Both the position numbers and the translations under genes were made by a program. A DNA stretch of 64,000 nucleotides, taken from assembly GCF_009765755.1 (NCBI RefSeq), contig NZ_LMUV01000002.1, positions 310,001 to 374,000 on the forward strand. The letters run 5' to 3'. Each line of letters begins with the position of its first letter. Position 1 is the first letter of the stretch. This DNA comes from Rhodanobacter sp. L36. Its GTDB lineage: Bacteria; Pseudomonadota; Gammaproteobacteria; Xanthomonadales; Rhodanobacteraceae. The notes below the pieces were generated by a model. It searched no databases and was not told the DNA's origin. It saw only the letters and a list, made by a program, of their open reading frames with translations. Shown here in pieces: positions 35,492 through 44,596 of this stretch.

Positions 35492-37096
35492 TCAATCCAC
35501 GGAAATGCCCGCGTCACGCAAGCGCTGACGCAAATGATTGAGCTTGCTGCCATAAAGCGCGCTGCGCGCCGTGTCGCTGCGCAATGGTTGCCGTACCTGC
35601 GCCGCGCTGGGCGAGCTGAGCACCGCGCGCGTCGTCTGGTGAAAATCGAGACACGCGGCATCGAACGGCAGGTCGCAGAAATCCAGCAATTGGCGCGTCA
35701 TGCTTTCCGGCTCGGCCACCAGCGACTCGTATGGAAGATCGAACACACGACCCGGAAATTTCTCCAGCCAGAAACGCGTCAGGTGCAAAAAGTCGATGCA
35801 GTAATCCGCCATCTCGTCGAGGTCGCAGGTGAAGCCGACTTTTTCGGTGAAGCATTGGCGATAGCACGCCAGACATGTTTCCAGCGGATCGCGCCGTACG
35901 ATCACCACGCGCGCCGCAGGCAACATCGCCAACGCCGCGCCCACCAGATACCAGGTCACCAGGCTTTTGTCGGTGAAGCGCGGCTTGCTCCTGCGCCAGC
36001 TCGCGGTACGCGCGAGGTATTCGCGGCCGAGACGCTGCCAGTCCTGCGATGTCGCGTCCGGCGCCCACAACGGAAACGCCGAATGACGACGATGCGTTTC
36101 CGCATCGACCACCTGCGACATGTCCTTGATCTCGTTCGCGCCCTCGACCTCGGAATGCGAAGCGAGGATGTGTTCGACCAGCGTCGAACCGGAACGCGGA
36201 ATACTGACGATGAAGATGACTTCGCGACCGAGATCGGAATCAATCGGCTGCGGCATGTCGTTCGCAAAGATGCGCTGAATCGCCTCGACGCGCCGATGCT
36301 CTCCTGCGGCGTCCCACTTCACCCGCTTGCGCCGCGATGTATTCGCGACCTGAAACATGTCGAAGGCCTGCGCATAATCGGGCTGATCTTCCAGCGCCTT
36401 GGCCAGGGTAAAGCCGAGCAACTCGCGATCACGATCGGGCATGTTCGGCCGCGCGAGCGCTTGGCGCAGTGACGCCTCATCGGCGGCGTCGAAGCGCACC
36501 GTATTGAGGTTCGACAAACCGAACCATCCTTCGGCGTTGCCCGGATCGACTTTCAGCATGCTGCGGAATCCGTTCACCGCGGCATCGATCCGGCCGAGGC
36601 TCGCATGTGCGCGGGCCAGCGAAAGCATCGCGGGAATGTAGTTGGGCACGAGTTCGAGCGCGCGCCGTAGCGCGACGATGGATTCTTCCGTCTGCGTCTG
36701 TCGCCACAGCGCCTCACCGAGATTGAACCAGGCCGAACCGGAGTCCGGCGCAAGTTTGCAGGCATGGCGCATTTGCATGAGTGCTTCTTCGATCTCGCCA
36801 CGTTCGTGCAACGCAATGCCGAGCCCGATGCGCAAATCCGAGTCGTCCGGCCACACCGGCAACACGCGACGAAAACAGTCGATCGCCTTGGCGTGATCGC
36901 CACGCCGCTGCGCGGCCGTGCCCAGCATGCGCGTCGCCTCCGCATCGTTCGGTGCCGCTGCCAGCACCTGCAGGATCAATCGTTCGGCGACATCGAACTG
37001 TCGCTGCGCCCATGCCTGTCGCGCGCGCGCCAACATGTCGGCAGCGTGCGGCGAAAGCGGCGATCGAATCGGACCCTGCATCGATGAAAACTCCAT
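35492..37096 (-). CDS. TPR-repeat sulfotransferase
   Basis: 534 residues. Residues ~15-260 hold about six tetratricopeptide repeats (for example AWFNLGEALWRQTQTEESIV). The C-terminal sulfotransferase domain has the PAPS 5'-phosphosulfate loop IVSIPRSGSTLVEHIL and a 3'-phosphate site VVIVRRDPLETCLACYRQ. It transfers sulfate from PAPS to an unknown substrate, perhaps protein tyrosine or a sugar, in the cytoplasm since no signal peptide is seen. It follows the Oar-type receptor on the same strand with 165 bp and a terminator between. Alternative start at 37081. Confidence 0.88.
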   Translation of the reverse strand: MEFSSMQGPIRSPLSPHAADMLARARQAWAQRQFDVAERLILQVLAAAPNDAEATRMLGTAAQRRGDHAKAIDCFRRVLPVWPDDSDLRIGLGIALHERGEIEEALMQMRHACKLAPDSGSAWFNLGEALWRQTQTEESIVALRRALELVPNYIPAMLSLARAHASLGRIDAAVNGFRSMLKVDPGNAEGWFGLSNLNTVRFDAADEASLRQALARPNMPDRDRELLGFTLAKALEDQPDYAQAFDMFQVANTSRRKRVKWDAAGEHRRVEAIQRIFANDMPQPIDSDLGREVIFIVSIPRSGSTLVEHILASHSEVEGANEIKDMSQVVDAETHRRHSAFPLWAPDATSQDWQRLGREYLARTASWRRSKPRFTDKSLVTWYLVGAALAMLPAARVVIVRRDPLETCLACYRQCFTEKVGFTCDLDEMADYCIDFLHLTRFWLEKFPGRVFDLPYESLVAEPESMTRQLLDFCDLPFDAACLDFHQTTRAVLSSPSAAQVRQPLRSDTARSALYGSKLNHLRQRLRDAGISVD

Positions 37097-37211
37097 GGGG
37101 TTTCAACGAGGGAGGCTACACAAGTCATGTAGTCGCTGCAAAAAATCGTTGGAACGATTTGACATCGCGCGAGCGATAGCCCGAAGGGCGACTGCCAAGG
37201 ATGGCGGTCGC

Positions 37212-37242
37212 AAAAAAAGACGCCGGGCACGCGCCCGGCGTC
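37212..37242 (-). terminator. Terminator after the Oar-type receptor gene
   Basis: GACGCCGGGC and GCCCGGCGTC form a perfect 10-bp stem with a 4-nt loop; on the minus strand seven T follow. Any sulfotransferase expression from upstream must read through it. Confidence 0.92.
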
Positions 37243-37261
37243 CGTTGGTTCGCCGCAGCGA

Positions 37262-40200
37262 TCAAAAATCGTACGCGACGGACAACCTTCCATAGCGCGG
37301 TGACCGGGTGTTCTCGACCCTTCCGAAGTCGACATTCGGACTGCTGGTGGTGCCGAACGAGTCGTTGTAGAAAATCGGTGTCTGCTGGTTGAACAGATTG
37401 AACACCGCGAAATTGAAGTCAAGCTTGTGCTGCGCCCAACCCGGTTTGTAATCCAGGCTCACACCGACATCGTGCGTCCAGGGTGTAAAGCCCTGCGAAC
37501 CCGGCGGTACCGGTTTTCCACCGCACCAGAAATAAGTGTGCGAACCGTTCAACGCCACCTGAGTCGGCCCGTACGCACCGCGACACAGTTTCGGCGTGCC
37601 CGAGGTGATGTACAGGTTCGCGCCGACCGTCAGGTCCGGCGTGAGCGCATAGGCACCGAATATCTTGAACTGGTGCTGGCGACTGTTTGGCAGGATGCCG
37701 CTGGAATACTCCATGCGCTCCGGGAAATCCCACGCGGTGGTGATCGACTCGTACGATCCACCTTGCTGCGAATACGTGCTCACCGGGCCTTCGTCATTGC
37801 CCCACGTACGTGAGAACACGTAGTCGAACTTGCCGAACCACTTGCCGTCCCAGGCATGTTCCAGCGACAGATCCAGCGAGTAGTACTTGCGTTCCGGTCC
37901 CTTGACGAAACCCTGATCTTGCCTGGTGAACTTGACGGGCACCAAGGAACCATCCGGTGCTTTCATCAGGATGTCGTTGGTCACGCCAGGATTGATCAAG
38001 ACCAGGCTTTGGGCGTACATAGTGCAGTCGGCCGGCGTCATCCACGCGTAGCCCTGCCTTACGCCCGCGGCGCACTCCTGCTGCTCATCATCGTAGTCGT
38101 CGATGATGCGATTCATGCGCTGATAGGTGCCGGTGGCGCCGAACACCCACGACGTACCCAGCATCTGGAATTGCTGCTGCATGCCCAGCACGTAGTTGTC
38201 CGAGAACTCGGCCTTAATGTTCTGCGCGGCCGAAATGCGCGGATCTTTCTCCTGACCATATTCGCTGTCGACGGATACGCCGGTCGACGGATTCTGCGGC
38301 AGCGGCGTGAATCCGATCGGCACACCCGTATTCGGATCGATGCCGGTGTAGGTTCCGTACTGACCGGCATTGATCACCGGTGCGGCGATGGACAACGCCA
38401 CGTTATCCGGCAGCGCCAGGTAGTAGCGACCTGCATTGCCGAACACCTTCAGCGTGGAATCACCATGCACGTCCCAGCTGAAGCCCAGGCGAGGCGCCCA
38501 CTGAGGTTTGGTCTCGCGGATATACGGCACGCCCGAGCCGTCGTAGTTGGTGAACTGGTCGTTGCGCAGGCCGATGTTCAGCAGCAGGGTCGGCGTGATC
38601 TGCCAGTTATCCTCGATGTACTGCGCACGCTGAGCCACATGGACCGAGGCGACGCTGAGGTCGACGTGCTTCGACACGTAATAGCATTTCACGTTGCCGG
38701 CGGCGTCTGGCGGACCGCATTGGTTCGACGGAGCTGCATACGGTGGAACCGCGGGGTCGACGCCGAAAGACGGTACGCCCGGAGCATTTTCCCCGTAGAT
38801 CCATTCATAGCCCGGGCCAGGGTTCTGCGAACCATCATCCAGATCGTAGGAGTTGATGTTGTCGATACCGAACGAGATATCGTGGTCACCCAGTTTCCAG
38901 TCGAGACTCAGGCGGTAGTTGCTGATCGACTCGGCATGCTTGGGGTCGGAAATTTCCGATGAGCGTTGCGAATTCTCGATGCCACCCGGCGGTACAAACG
39001 CCGGATCCTGCTGCGACGCGCTGGAGATATGCGGCAAACTCGGATCGTAGCCCGCATAGGTCGGCTGCTGCGATTGATACTCGCCGTGCATTTTTCCGAA
39101 CATCGCGTTGAGCGTCAGGCTGTCAGTGAGATACGAGGTGTAGTTGACCGTCCACATGTTGAAGACGTTCTTGTACGTCGGATCCTGCGTGGCCTCGTTA
39201 TCGCGTTGCAACGTGTTGTAGTCGAAGCCGTAGGAATTCGTCCAGGTCTTGTACGCGTTCCTCAAACCGGTCACCGTCAGGGTGTTGCTGTCGTTGATGT
39301 TCCAGTTCAACTTGCCATAGAGCTTTGGCGCGTGAATGGTCGTCAGGTTGGTCGTGCCGCCGGCGCCGGCGAACTCATCGGTTGATCTGGAATCGGTGTC
39401 GTCCTGTTCGGCGCTGATGAAGAGAAACAGCTTGTCCTTGATGATCGGAAAGCTCATGTAAGCGTCGTATATTTTCTCGGTGCCCTTGTCCCGATTGCGA
39501 TAAAGCGCAATGTCGCCAGGCTGGCCGCCCGGTTCTGTGTACAGCGGATTGGCGTAGTAGTAATTGACCGGATTGGACTGCAGGCTCGCCGGCTGCCACA
39601 ACACGCGCGCACCAAAATGCACGTCGTTGTCGCCGCTCTTGCCGATCTGGTTGATCACGCCGCCGATGGAACGTCCGTACTGCGCGCCATAGCCGCTGGT
39701 GAACGTCTGCTGTTGCTCAATGGCGCCATACGGCAGCGTGACGCCGCCCATGCTGTTGAGCGCCTCGGTGACGTTCATACCGTCGACGTAGTACGCGTTC
39801 TCGGCCGCCGACGCACCGCCGAACACATTGATCGGCGTACCTAGCGGGCCGCTGCCCAATTGCGGCGAGGCCATGCCCACGCCCGGCGCCAGCATGGCGA
39901 TGTCCTCCGCCGTGCGCGCCAGCGGCAGCTGCTGCAATTGCTTGGCGGTGATCGTCGTTACCTGATTGGTCGTGGTCACGTCGATCGGCGGAATCGCATT
40001 GGCCGACACGTTGACCGCATTGAGATTCTGCGCATTGACGGTGCTAGCGCCATTGGCAAAGTCGACCGACACGGCACCGGCCGCGACCGGGCTGACATCG
40101 CTGCGACTCTGCACAACCTGCCCGTCCCGCAGCAGCGATACCGTATACGTGCCGACTGGAAGCGTGATCGAAAACTTGCCTGTCGATCCAACTGGCACGG

Positions 40201-40396
40201 TGCGATTGAAACCGGAGCCACCCGTCACCTGGATCGCTTCATTGGCCGCCGCCGGCACCGTGCCATAGATGGTTCCAGTAGTCGCCTGCGACCACGCAGC
40301 ACCGGCAAAACCCATGGTGACGGAGCCGATCGCAAGCGCCAGTGCCTTGCGCTGATAGTTTTTGTTTCGCGACGCGCGTGATTCTTGATTCTTCAT
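37262..40396 (-). CDS. Oar-type TonB-dependent receptor
   Basis: About 1044 residues. A signal peptide (LALAIGSVTMGFAGAAWSQ) is followed by a carboxypeptidase-regulatory-like beta domain (~45-115; TTGTIYGTVP, VPVGSTGKFSITLPVGTYTV), a plug domain with VTTITAKQLQQLPLARTAED and YGAQYGRSIGGVINQI, and a large barrel ending RLSVAYDF with terminal Phe. Oar proteins are outer-membrane proteins first described in Myxococcus; ligands may be peptides or proteins. GGGGTG precedes the ATG at 40396. Confidence 0.92.
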   Translation of the reverse strand: MKNQESRASRNKNYQRKALALAIGSVTMGFAGAAWSQATTGTIYGTVPAAANEAIQVTGGSGFNRTVPVGSTGKFSITLPVGTYTVSLLRDGQVVQSRSDVSPVAAGAVSVDFANGASTVNAQNLNAVNVSANAIPPIDVTTTNQVTTITAKQLQQLPLARTAEDIAMLAPGVGMASPQLGSGPLGTPINVFGGASAAENAYYVDGMNVTEALNSMGGVTLPYGAIEQQQTFTSGYGAQYGRSIGGVINQIGKSGDNDVHFGARVLWQPASLQSNPVNYYYANPLYTEPGGQPGDIALYRNRDKGTEKIYDAYMSFPIIKDKLFLFISAEQDDTDSRSTDEFAGAGGTTNLTTIHAPKLYGKLNWNINDSNTLTVTGLRNAYKTWTNSYGFDYNTLQRDNEATQDPTYKNVFNMWTVNYTSYLTDSLTLNAMFGKMHGEYQSQQPTYAGYDPSLPHISSASQQDPAFVPPGGIENSQRSSEISDPKHAESISNYRLSLDWKLGDHDISFGIDNINSYDLDDGSQNPGPGYEWIYGENAPGVPSFGVDPAVPPYAAPSNQCGPPDAAGNVKCYYVSKHVDLSVASVHVAQRAQYIEDNWQITPTLLLNIGLRNDQFTNYDGSGVPYIRETKPQWAPRLGFSWDVHGDSTLKVFGNAGRYYLALPDNVALSIAAPVINAGQYGTYTGIDPNTGVPIGFTPLPQNPSTGVSVDSEYGQEKDPRISAAQNIKAEFSDNYVLGMQQQFQMLGTSWVFGATGTYQRMNRIIDDYDDEQQECAAGVRQGYAWMTPADCTMYAQSLVLINPGVTNDILMKAPDGSLVPVKFTRQDQGFVKGPERKYYSLDLSLEHAWDGKWFGKFDYVFSRTWGNDEGPVSTYSQQGGSYESITTAWDFPERMEYSSGILPNSRQHQFKIFGAYALTPDLTVGANLYITSGTPKLCRGAYGPTQVALNGSHTYFWCGGKPVPPGSQGFTPWTHDVGVSLDYKPGWAQHKLDFNFAVFNLFNQQTPIFYNDSFGTTSSPNVDFGRVENTRSPRYGRLSVAYDF

Positions 40397-40522
40397 TGAC
40401 GTACACCCCGTTCGATCAATGGCCATTGCCAGTTAATGAATTCCCCAACAGACAAACATGAAGTCAACTTCGGTAATGCGTGCGCGGATTGCTGGCGATC
40501 AGCAAACCGATTCGGGTTCGTT

Positions 40523-41683
40523 TCATGGCATCGCACTCCTGTGCGCATAGAGCGCAGCTCGCGGAGCAAGCAGCGCCGCGGTCACGCCGCCATCGACCAG
40601 TGCCGAAGGCAGCTCTCTTCCCAACGCGAGATTCGCGCAGGCTTCGCCCATCGCTGCGCAGGTCTGGATGCCGTAGCCGCCTTGCGCCGCGACCCAGAAA
40701 AAATTCTGCGCATCGGGCGCAAAACCGCCGACCAGATCGCCATCGGCGACGAACGAGCGCAGACCTGCCCAGGTTCTGCGCGGTCGGCGAATCGTCATCG
40801 TGGTGGCTTCCTCGATGTGGTGGATGCCAAGCGCGATGTCGTATTCCTCGGGTTGCACATCGTGCGGCGACACCGGATCGGCATTCGCGCAGGAGCCGAG
40901 CAACAGGCCGGCGTCGGGCTTGAAATAGAAGCTTTCGTCGAACGCGGTGATGAACGGCCAGTGCGAGATATCCACGTCGTCCGGCGCATCGAACACGAAA
41001 GCCGAACGACGTTTCGGCGTGATGCCGATCGGCGCGACGCCAGCCATCGTCGCCACTTGATCCACCCACGCGCCGGCGGCGTTCAACAGCAATGGTGCGC
41101 TGAATGCGCGCTCGCCAGTGTCGACCTGCCAGCCGCTCGCGCCGTGATCGATCGCACGAATATGCACATTCAAACGCAGTTGCCCGCCGCGCGAACGCAA
41201 GCCGCGCAGAAAACCTTGATGCAGTTCGTTGACGTCGATGTCCGCGGCGCCCGGCTCGTGTAATCCGATCTGCGCGAATTCGGGTTTGAGCACCGGCACG
41301 GTGTCGCGAATTTTTCGCGCGTCGCGCAATTCGAGACTCGGCGTGAACGTCACCATCGCGTCGTGCAACGCAAGTATCTCGTCAACGTGTTCGGCGGCGC
41401 CAATGATCGTGTTGCCCCGCGTCGAGAGAATCGGCTGAGTGGCGAAACCTTCCGGCGGATTCACCAGAAACCGGCGCGACGCGCGACTCAACGTGCGCAC
41501 TTGCGGCGAGCCGTAGGTTTCACTGAACAGCGCCGCCGATCGGCCGGTGGAATGCATGCCCGCATAGGCTTCGCGTTCCAGCACCAGCACGCGCGCATGC
41601 GGCGCCATGAAATACGCGACCGATGCGCCGGCAATGCCGGCACCGATCACGATGGCATCGAAGTCGGTGGTGTCTGCGTTCAC
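40523..41683 (-). CDS. D-arginine dehydrogenase-like FAD oxidoreductase
   Basis: 386 residues, DAO superfamily. The FAD motif is VIGAGIAGASVAYFM at the N-terminus. HSTGRSAALFSETYG, PKRRSAFVFDAP, DESFYFKPDAGLLLGS, ANADPVSPHDVQPEE and AAQGGYGIQTCAAMGEA closely follow Pseudomonas DauA, which oxidises D-arginine, D-lysine and other D-amino acids to keto acids. No signal peptide, so cytoplasmic. GTG start overlaps the symporter stop (GTGA). In this cluster it could oxidise D-amino acids released from peptidoglycan. Exact substrate is inferred from similarity read by eye. Confidence 0.85.
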   Translation of the reverse strand: MNADTTDFDAIVIGAGIAGASVAYFMAPHARVLVLEREAYAGMHSTGRSAALFSETYGSPQVRTLSRASRRFLVNPPEGFATQPILSTRGNTIIGAAEHVDEILALHDAMVTFTPSLELRDARKIRDTVPVLKPEFAQIGLHEPGAADIDVNELHQGFLRGLRSRGGQLRLNVHIRAIDHGASGWQVDTGERAFSAPLLLNAAGAWVDQVATMAGVAPIGITPKRRSAFVFDAPDDVDISHWPFITAFDESFYFKPDAGLLLGSCANADPVSPHDVQPEEYDIALGIHHIEEATTMTIRRPRRTWAGLRSFVADGDLVGGFAPDAQNFFWVAAQGGYGIQTCAAMGEACANLALGRELPSALVDGGVTAALLAPRAALYAHRSAMP

Positions 41684-42918
41684 GCGGTATCGTCCCTCGA
41701 TTGTCGCGCTACCACGCTCGTGGCAGTGAGATCGGCAGTGACATTGCCCAGCGTTGCCAGCGTGTCCGGCAGCGTGTCGACCGCGAGCATCAGACCGAGT
41801 GGACTCAGCGGCAGACCCATCGCCTGTGCCACCGGCAGATTGGTGGCGATGAACGTCACTGCGCCCGGCAACCCGACCGAACCCAGGCTGATGACCACCG
41901 CGAGCAACGCGCCGGTGATCAATTGCGCAGCGGTGAGGTCGACGCCGTACGCCCACGCGATGAACGCCGCCGACGTCATGTATTGCACCGGGCTGGTGAG
42001 GCGGAACAATGACACTGCCATCGGCAACACCAGCGCTGTGACCGGTGCGGGATAACCAAGCTTTTGATCCGCGCTTTCGAGCATCGCCGGCAACGATGCC
42101 AGCGACGACTGCGTGCTCACCGCGACGACTTGTGCCGGCAACAACGCGGCCACGAAACGACGAATGCGTTCGCCACCGAAGAACATCGCCACCGGCAGCA
42201 TCATCAGCGCCACCGAGATGTACATCACGCATTCTGTCAGCACGTACACACCCAGCGCGCTGAGCATGCCGAGACCCGCGCGCGCACACACGGAAAGAAT
42301 GAGCGCGAACACGCCGAGTGGCGCAGCCCACAACACCCAGCGCACGATCACGATCATCGCGTCGGCGATCGCCTGGAAAAATTCCACCAGCATCGTGCGT
42401 CGCGCCGGCATGATCTGGGTCAGCGCAAATCCGAGGAACAACGCAAACACCACCAGCGGCAACATCGCACTCTGCGCGGCGGCGTTCACCGCGTTGCTCG
42501 GCACGATCGCCACCAGCGAATCGATCCATCCCACGGGTACCGTTTGCGCAGCCGGCAACACTGCGGCGTGATCGAGCGCCGCTGCCAGTGCCGGGTTGTG
42601 CGGAAACACCTTGAGCGCCCACGGCGCCGCCAGCGCGGTGAACAACGCGCCGAGCGTCAGCAGCACGATGAACACCACGATCGCGCGTCGCGCAATGCGA
42701 CCGGATGCTGCTGCATCACTCGCCGTGTTGACGCCGATCACCACCAGCGCCAGAACGAGCGGCACCACGGTCATCTGCAAAGCGTTCAACCACAGCTTGC
42801 CGATCGGCTGCGCGATGTTGCCGACCTGCAAAGCCAGGGATGGATGCCATGCGGCCAGCACCAGGCCGATGGCCGCGCCGGCCACCAAGCCCACGAGCAC
42901 GCGCGCGGTCGGGCTCAT
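41680..42918 (-). CDS. Dicarboxylate/amino acid:cation symporter
   Basis: 412 residues with about eight long membrane helices, DAACS (glutamate transporter) family. Recognisable parts: LWLNALQMTVVPLVLALVV, VPSNAVNAAAQSAMLPLVVF, the serine-rich hairpin STQSSLASLPAML, and the re-entrant region GSVGLPGAVTFIA. Related carriers take up glutamate, aspartate, alanine or serine with sodium or protons. Placed between an L,D-transpeptidase-like gene and a D-amino-acid dehydrogenase, each overlapping by 4 bp, it probably imports amino acids freed from peptidoglycan. Confidence 0.9.
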   Translation of the reverse strand: MSPTARVLVGLVAGAAIGLVLAAWHPSLALQVGNIAQPIGKLWLNALQMTVVPLVLALVVIGVNTASDAAASGRIARRAIVVFIVLLTLGALFTALAAPWALKVFPHNPALAAALDHAAVLPAAQTVPVGWIDSLVAIVPSNAVNAAAQSAMLPLVVFALFLGFALTQIMPARRTMLVEFFQAIADAMIVIVRWVLWAAPLGVFALILSVCARAGLGMLSALGVYVLTECVMYISVALMMLPVAMFFGGERIRRFVAALLPAQVVAVSTQSSLASLPAMLESADQKLGYPAPVTALVLPMAVSLFRLTSPVQYMTSAAFIAWAYGVDLTAAQLITGALLAVVISLGSVGLPGAVTFIATNLPVAQAMGLPLSPLGLMLAVDTLPDTLATLGNVTADLTATSVVARQSRDDTA

Positions 42919-43712
42919 CGGGTGGAATCCTTCGCGATGGTCGGCAGCTTCCACTGCGCGCGCAGTTTCAGGTAAGCGTTTTGCGGCAGCAGCACGAACA
43001 CCGGTTTGTCCCGCGGCTTGAGCCAGGCGACCAGCGACTGCATCGTCGTCGGTGTCATCGCGGTGCAGCCGGCGGTGGCGTCGGTCGGCGATTTCCACAG
43101 GTGACCGAAGATGCAGCTTCCGGCCAGCGGTTTCGCCTCCGGGTTCTGCTCGATATTGAAACCGAGGCGATAGCGTTGATCGCCGTTGGCGTGGATATCG
43201 CGCCGCATGGGCTCGGTGGAACCTTTTACCGCCGCGTCGCCGACCACCTTCGCATCGACGACGCGGTTGTATTGCGCGGCACCGCTCACATCCACGCAGT
43301 AATCGGTGGCAGTCAACGCGCGATATGGCATCGCGGTATCGGCCTTGTCTGCATAACCGAAGATGGTGCCGATGCGGAACACGCCGGCCGGACTGCGGTT
43401 GTCGCCCTCATGTTTCACCGGTCCGTCGCTGCGTGGTGTGTTGAGCCCGAGTCCCCAACCCGCGCCGTTCTTGCCGATCGTCACCGGCGCATCGATGCCC
43501 GCCGGAATCCAGCCATGCGGGCCAAGGGAGAAGGTGCGCAACGTACCGTGATTCGTGTTCCAGCCCGCTACCGTGACCAGCACCAGCTGGCGCGACGATT
43601 GCCATGCGCCGGTTTCATTCGCGTGCAGATCGCCGCCGCTAAACGCAGCGCAGAGCACGACCGAAGCGACGGCGGACGCGATACGCGAAGGATGGAATCG
43701 TGGAAGCGACAT
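42915..43712 (-). CDS. L,D-transpeptidase (YkuD-type) family protein, exported
   Basis: 265 residues with a signal peptide (IASAVASVVLCAAFSGGDLH). The catalytic part has SCIFGHLWKSPTDATAGCTA with the His and Cys of the YkuD motif (GCTAM), preceded by RSPAGVFRIGTIFGYAD. This COG3786-like subgroup is distinct from ErfK/YbiS; members may form or cut bonds at meso-diaminopimelate or exchange the terminal D-residue. Overlaps the symporter by 4 bp and follows the RpiR gene. Confidence 0.87.
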   Translation of the reverse strand: MSLPRFHPSRIASAVASVVLCAAFSGGDLHANETGAWQSSRQLVLVTVAGWNTNHGTLRTFSLGPHGWIPAGIDAPVTIGKNGAGWGLGLNTPRSDGPVKHEGDNRSPAGVFRIGTIFGYADKADTAMPYRALTATDYCVDVSGAAQYNRVVDAKVVGDAAVKGSTEPMRRDIHANGDQRYRLGFNIEQNPEAKPLAGSCIFGHLWKSPTDATAGCTAMTPTTMQSLVAWLKPRDKPVFVLLPQNAYLKLRAQWKLPTIAKDSTR

Positions 43713-43738
43713 GCGAACTCGCCTTGAAGGTGAAGAGA

Positions 43739-44596
43739 TTAGGGTTCGAGCATCGTCTGGATGCGATCGAGGTTGGTCAGCAATTGCGTGCGCCGGTCGT
43801 CGTGCCCTTCGCACAGCAGCACGAACACGTGATCCAGCATGTGCTGCAGCGCCGATTGATAGAGCAGCGGCTGGATGTACGGCAGCTCGTCGTGCGCCGA
43901 TACCAACAGCGAAAGATCGGCCAGCGTGCGTAACGGATTCGCGGTGTGCCGCGTCACCGAAATCACCTTGCCGCGATGCTCGCGAAAGTAGCGACTGATC
44001 TTGCACAGCGCGGGATGGTTGCCATGTTCCGAAAACACCAGCAGCACATCGCCGGGGCCGGCCGCGGAAACGTTGGCGGTCATCCGCGCGGTGTCGAAGT
44101 TGTGCACGGTGAGGAATCCGAGCAGCGACAGCCGCAGCGCAAAGTTGCGCGCGTAGATGTCGTCCTCGCCCAGCCCGATGATGAAGACCTTGCCGGCACG
44201 GCCCGCGTGCTCGATGGTGTCCGCCACTTTCTGTATGACCGCAGGCTTGTTGATCAGCCGCGTGGTTTCCTCCGCTTCGGATTTCTGTCGCCACAGGTTT
44301 TCGGCGATCGATCCGCTGCGTTCGCCGTTGCCGTCTGCATGGACCTGCGGTGCATCGCCGTTGTCGGCGCGCGCATTCGCTTCGCCGACGGAATATTTCA
44401 GATCGGGATAACCCTTGAAGCCGAGCTTCTGCGTGAACTTGACCACGCTGGACTGGCTGATACCCAGCGCGTTGGCGAGCTGCTGCGAGGAGTAGTCGCG
44501 CAGCAGCTGCGCGTTCTCGAGGATGAAGTCGGCGATGCGCCGCTCCACCGCCGACATCTGGTCACGCTCCGAGCGTATTTTGACCAGTGGCGACAT
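43739..44596 (-). CDS. RpiR/MurR family transcriptional regulator
   Basis: 285 residues. N-terminal RpiR helix-turn-helix (1-80): RRIADFILENAQLLRDYSSQ and LANALGISQSSVVKFTQKLG. C-terminal SIS domain (~130-270) with VFIIGLGEDDIYARNF. RpiR proteins sense phosphosugars; MurR senses MurNAc-6-P, which would suit a cell-wall cluster. The usual GxGxS sugar-phosphate loop reads GLGEDD here, so the ligand may differ. Overlaps the epimerase stop (ATGA) and probably controls both divergent operons. Confidence 0.9.
   Translation of the reverse strand: MSPLVKIRSERDQMSAVERRIADFILENAQLLRDYSSQQLANALGISQSSVVKFTQKLGFKGYPDLKYSVGEANARADNGDAPQVHADGNGERSGSIAENLWRQKSEAEETTRLINKPAVIQKVADTIEHAGRAGKVFIIGLGEDDIYARNFALRLSLLGFLTVHNFDTARMTANVSAAGPGDVLLVFSEHGNHPALCKISRYFREHRGKVISVTRHTANPLRTLADLSLLVSAHDELPYIQPLLYQSALQHMLDHVFVLLCEGHDDRRTQLLTNLDRIQTMLEP

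Noticed and set aside
41684..42622. Upstream part of the long frame that includes the D-amino-acid dehydrogenase
   Set aside because: This part lies inside the symporter gene, is Arg/Gly-rich and has no domain. The dehydrogenase starts at the GTG at 41683.
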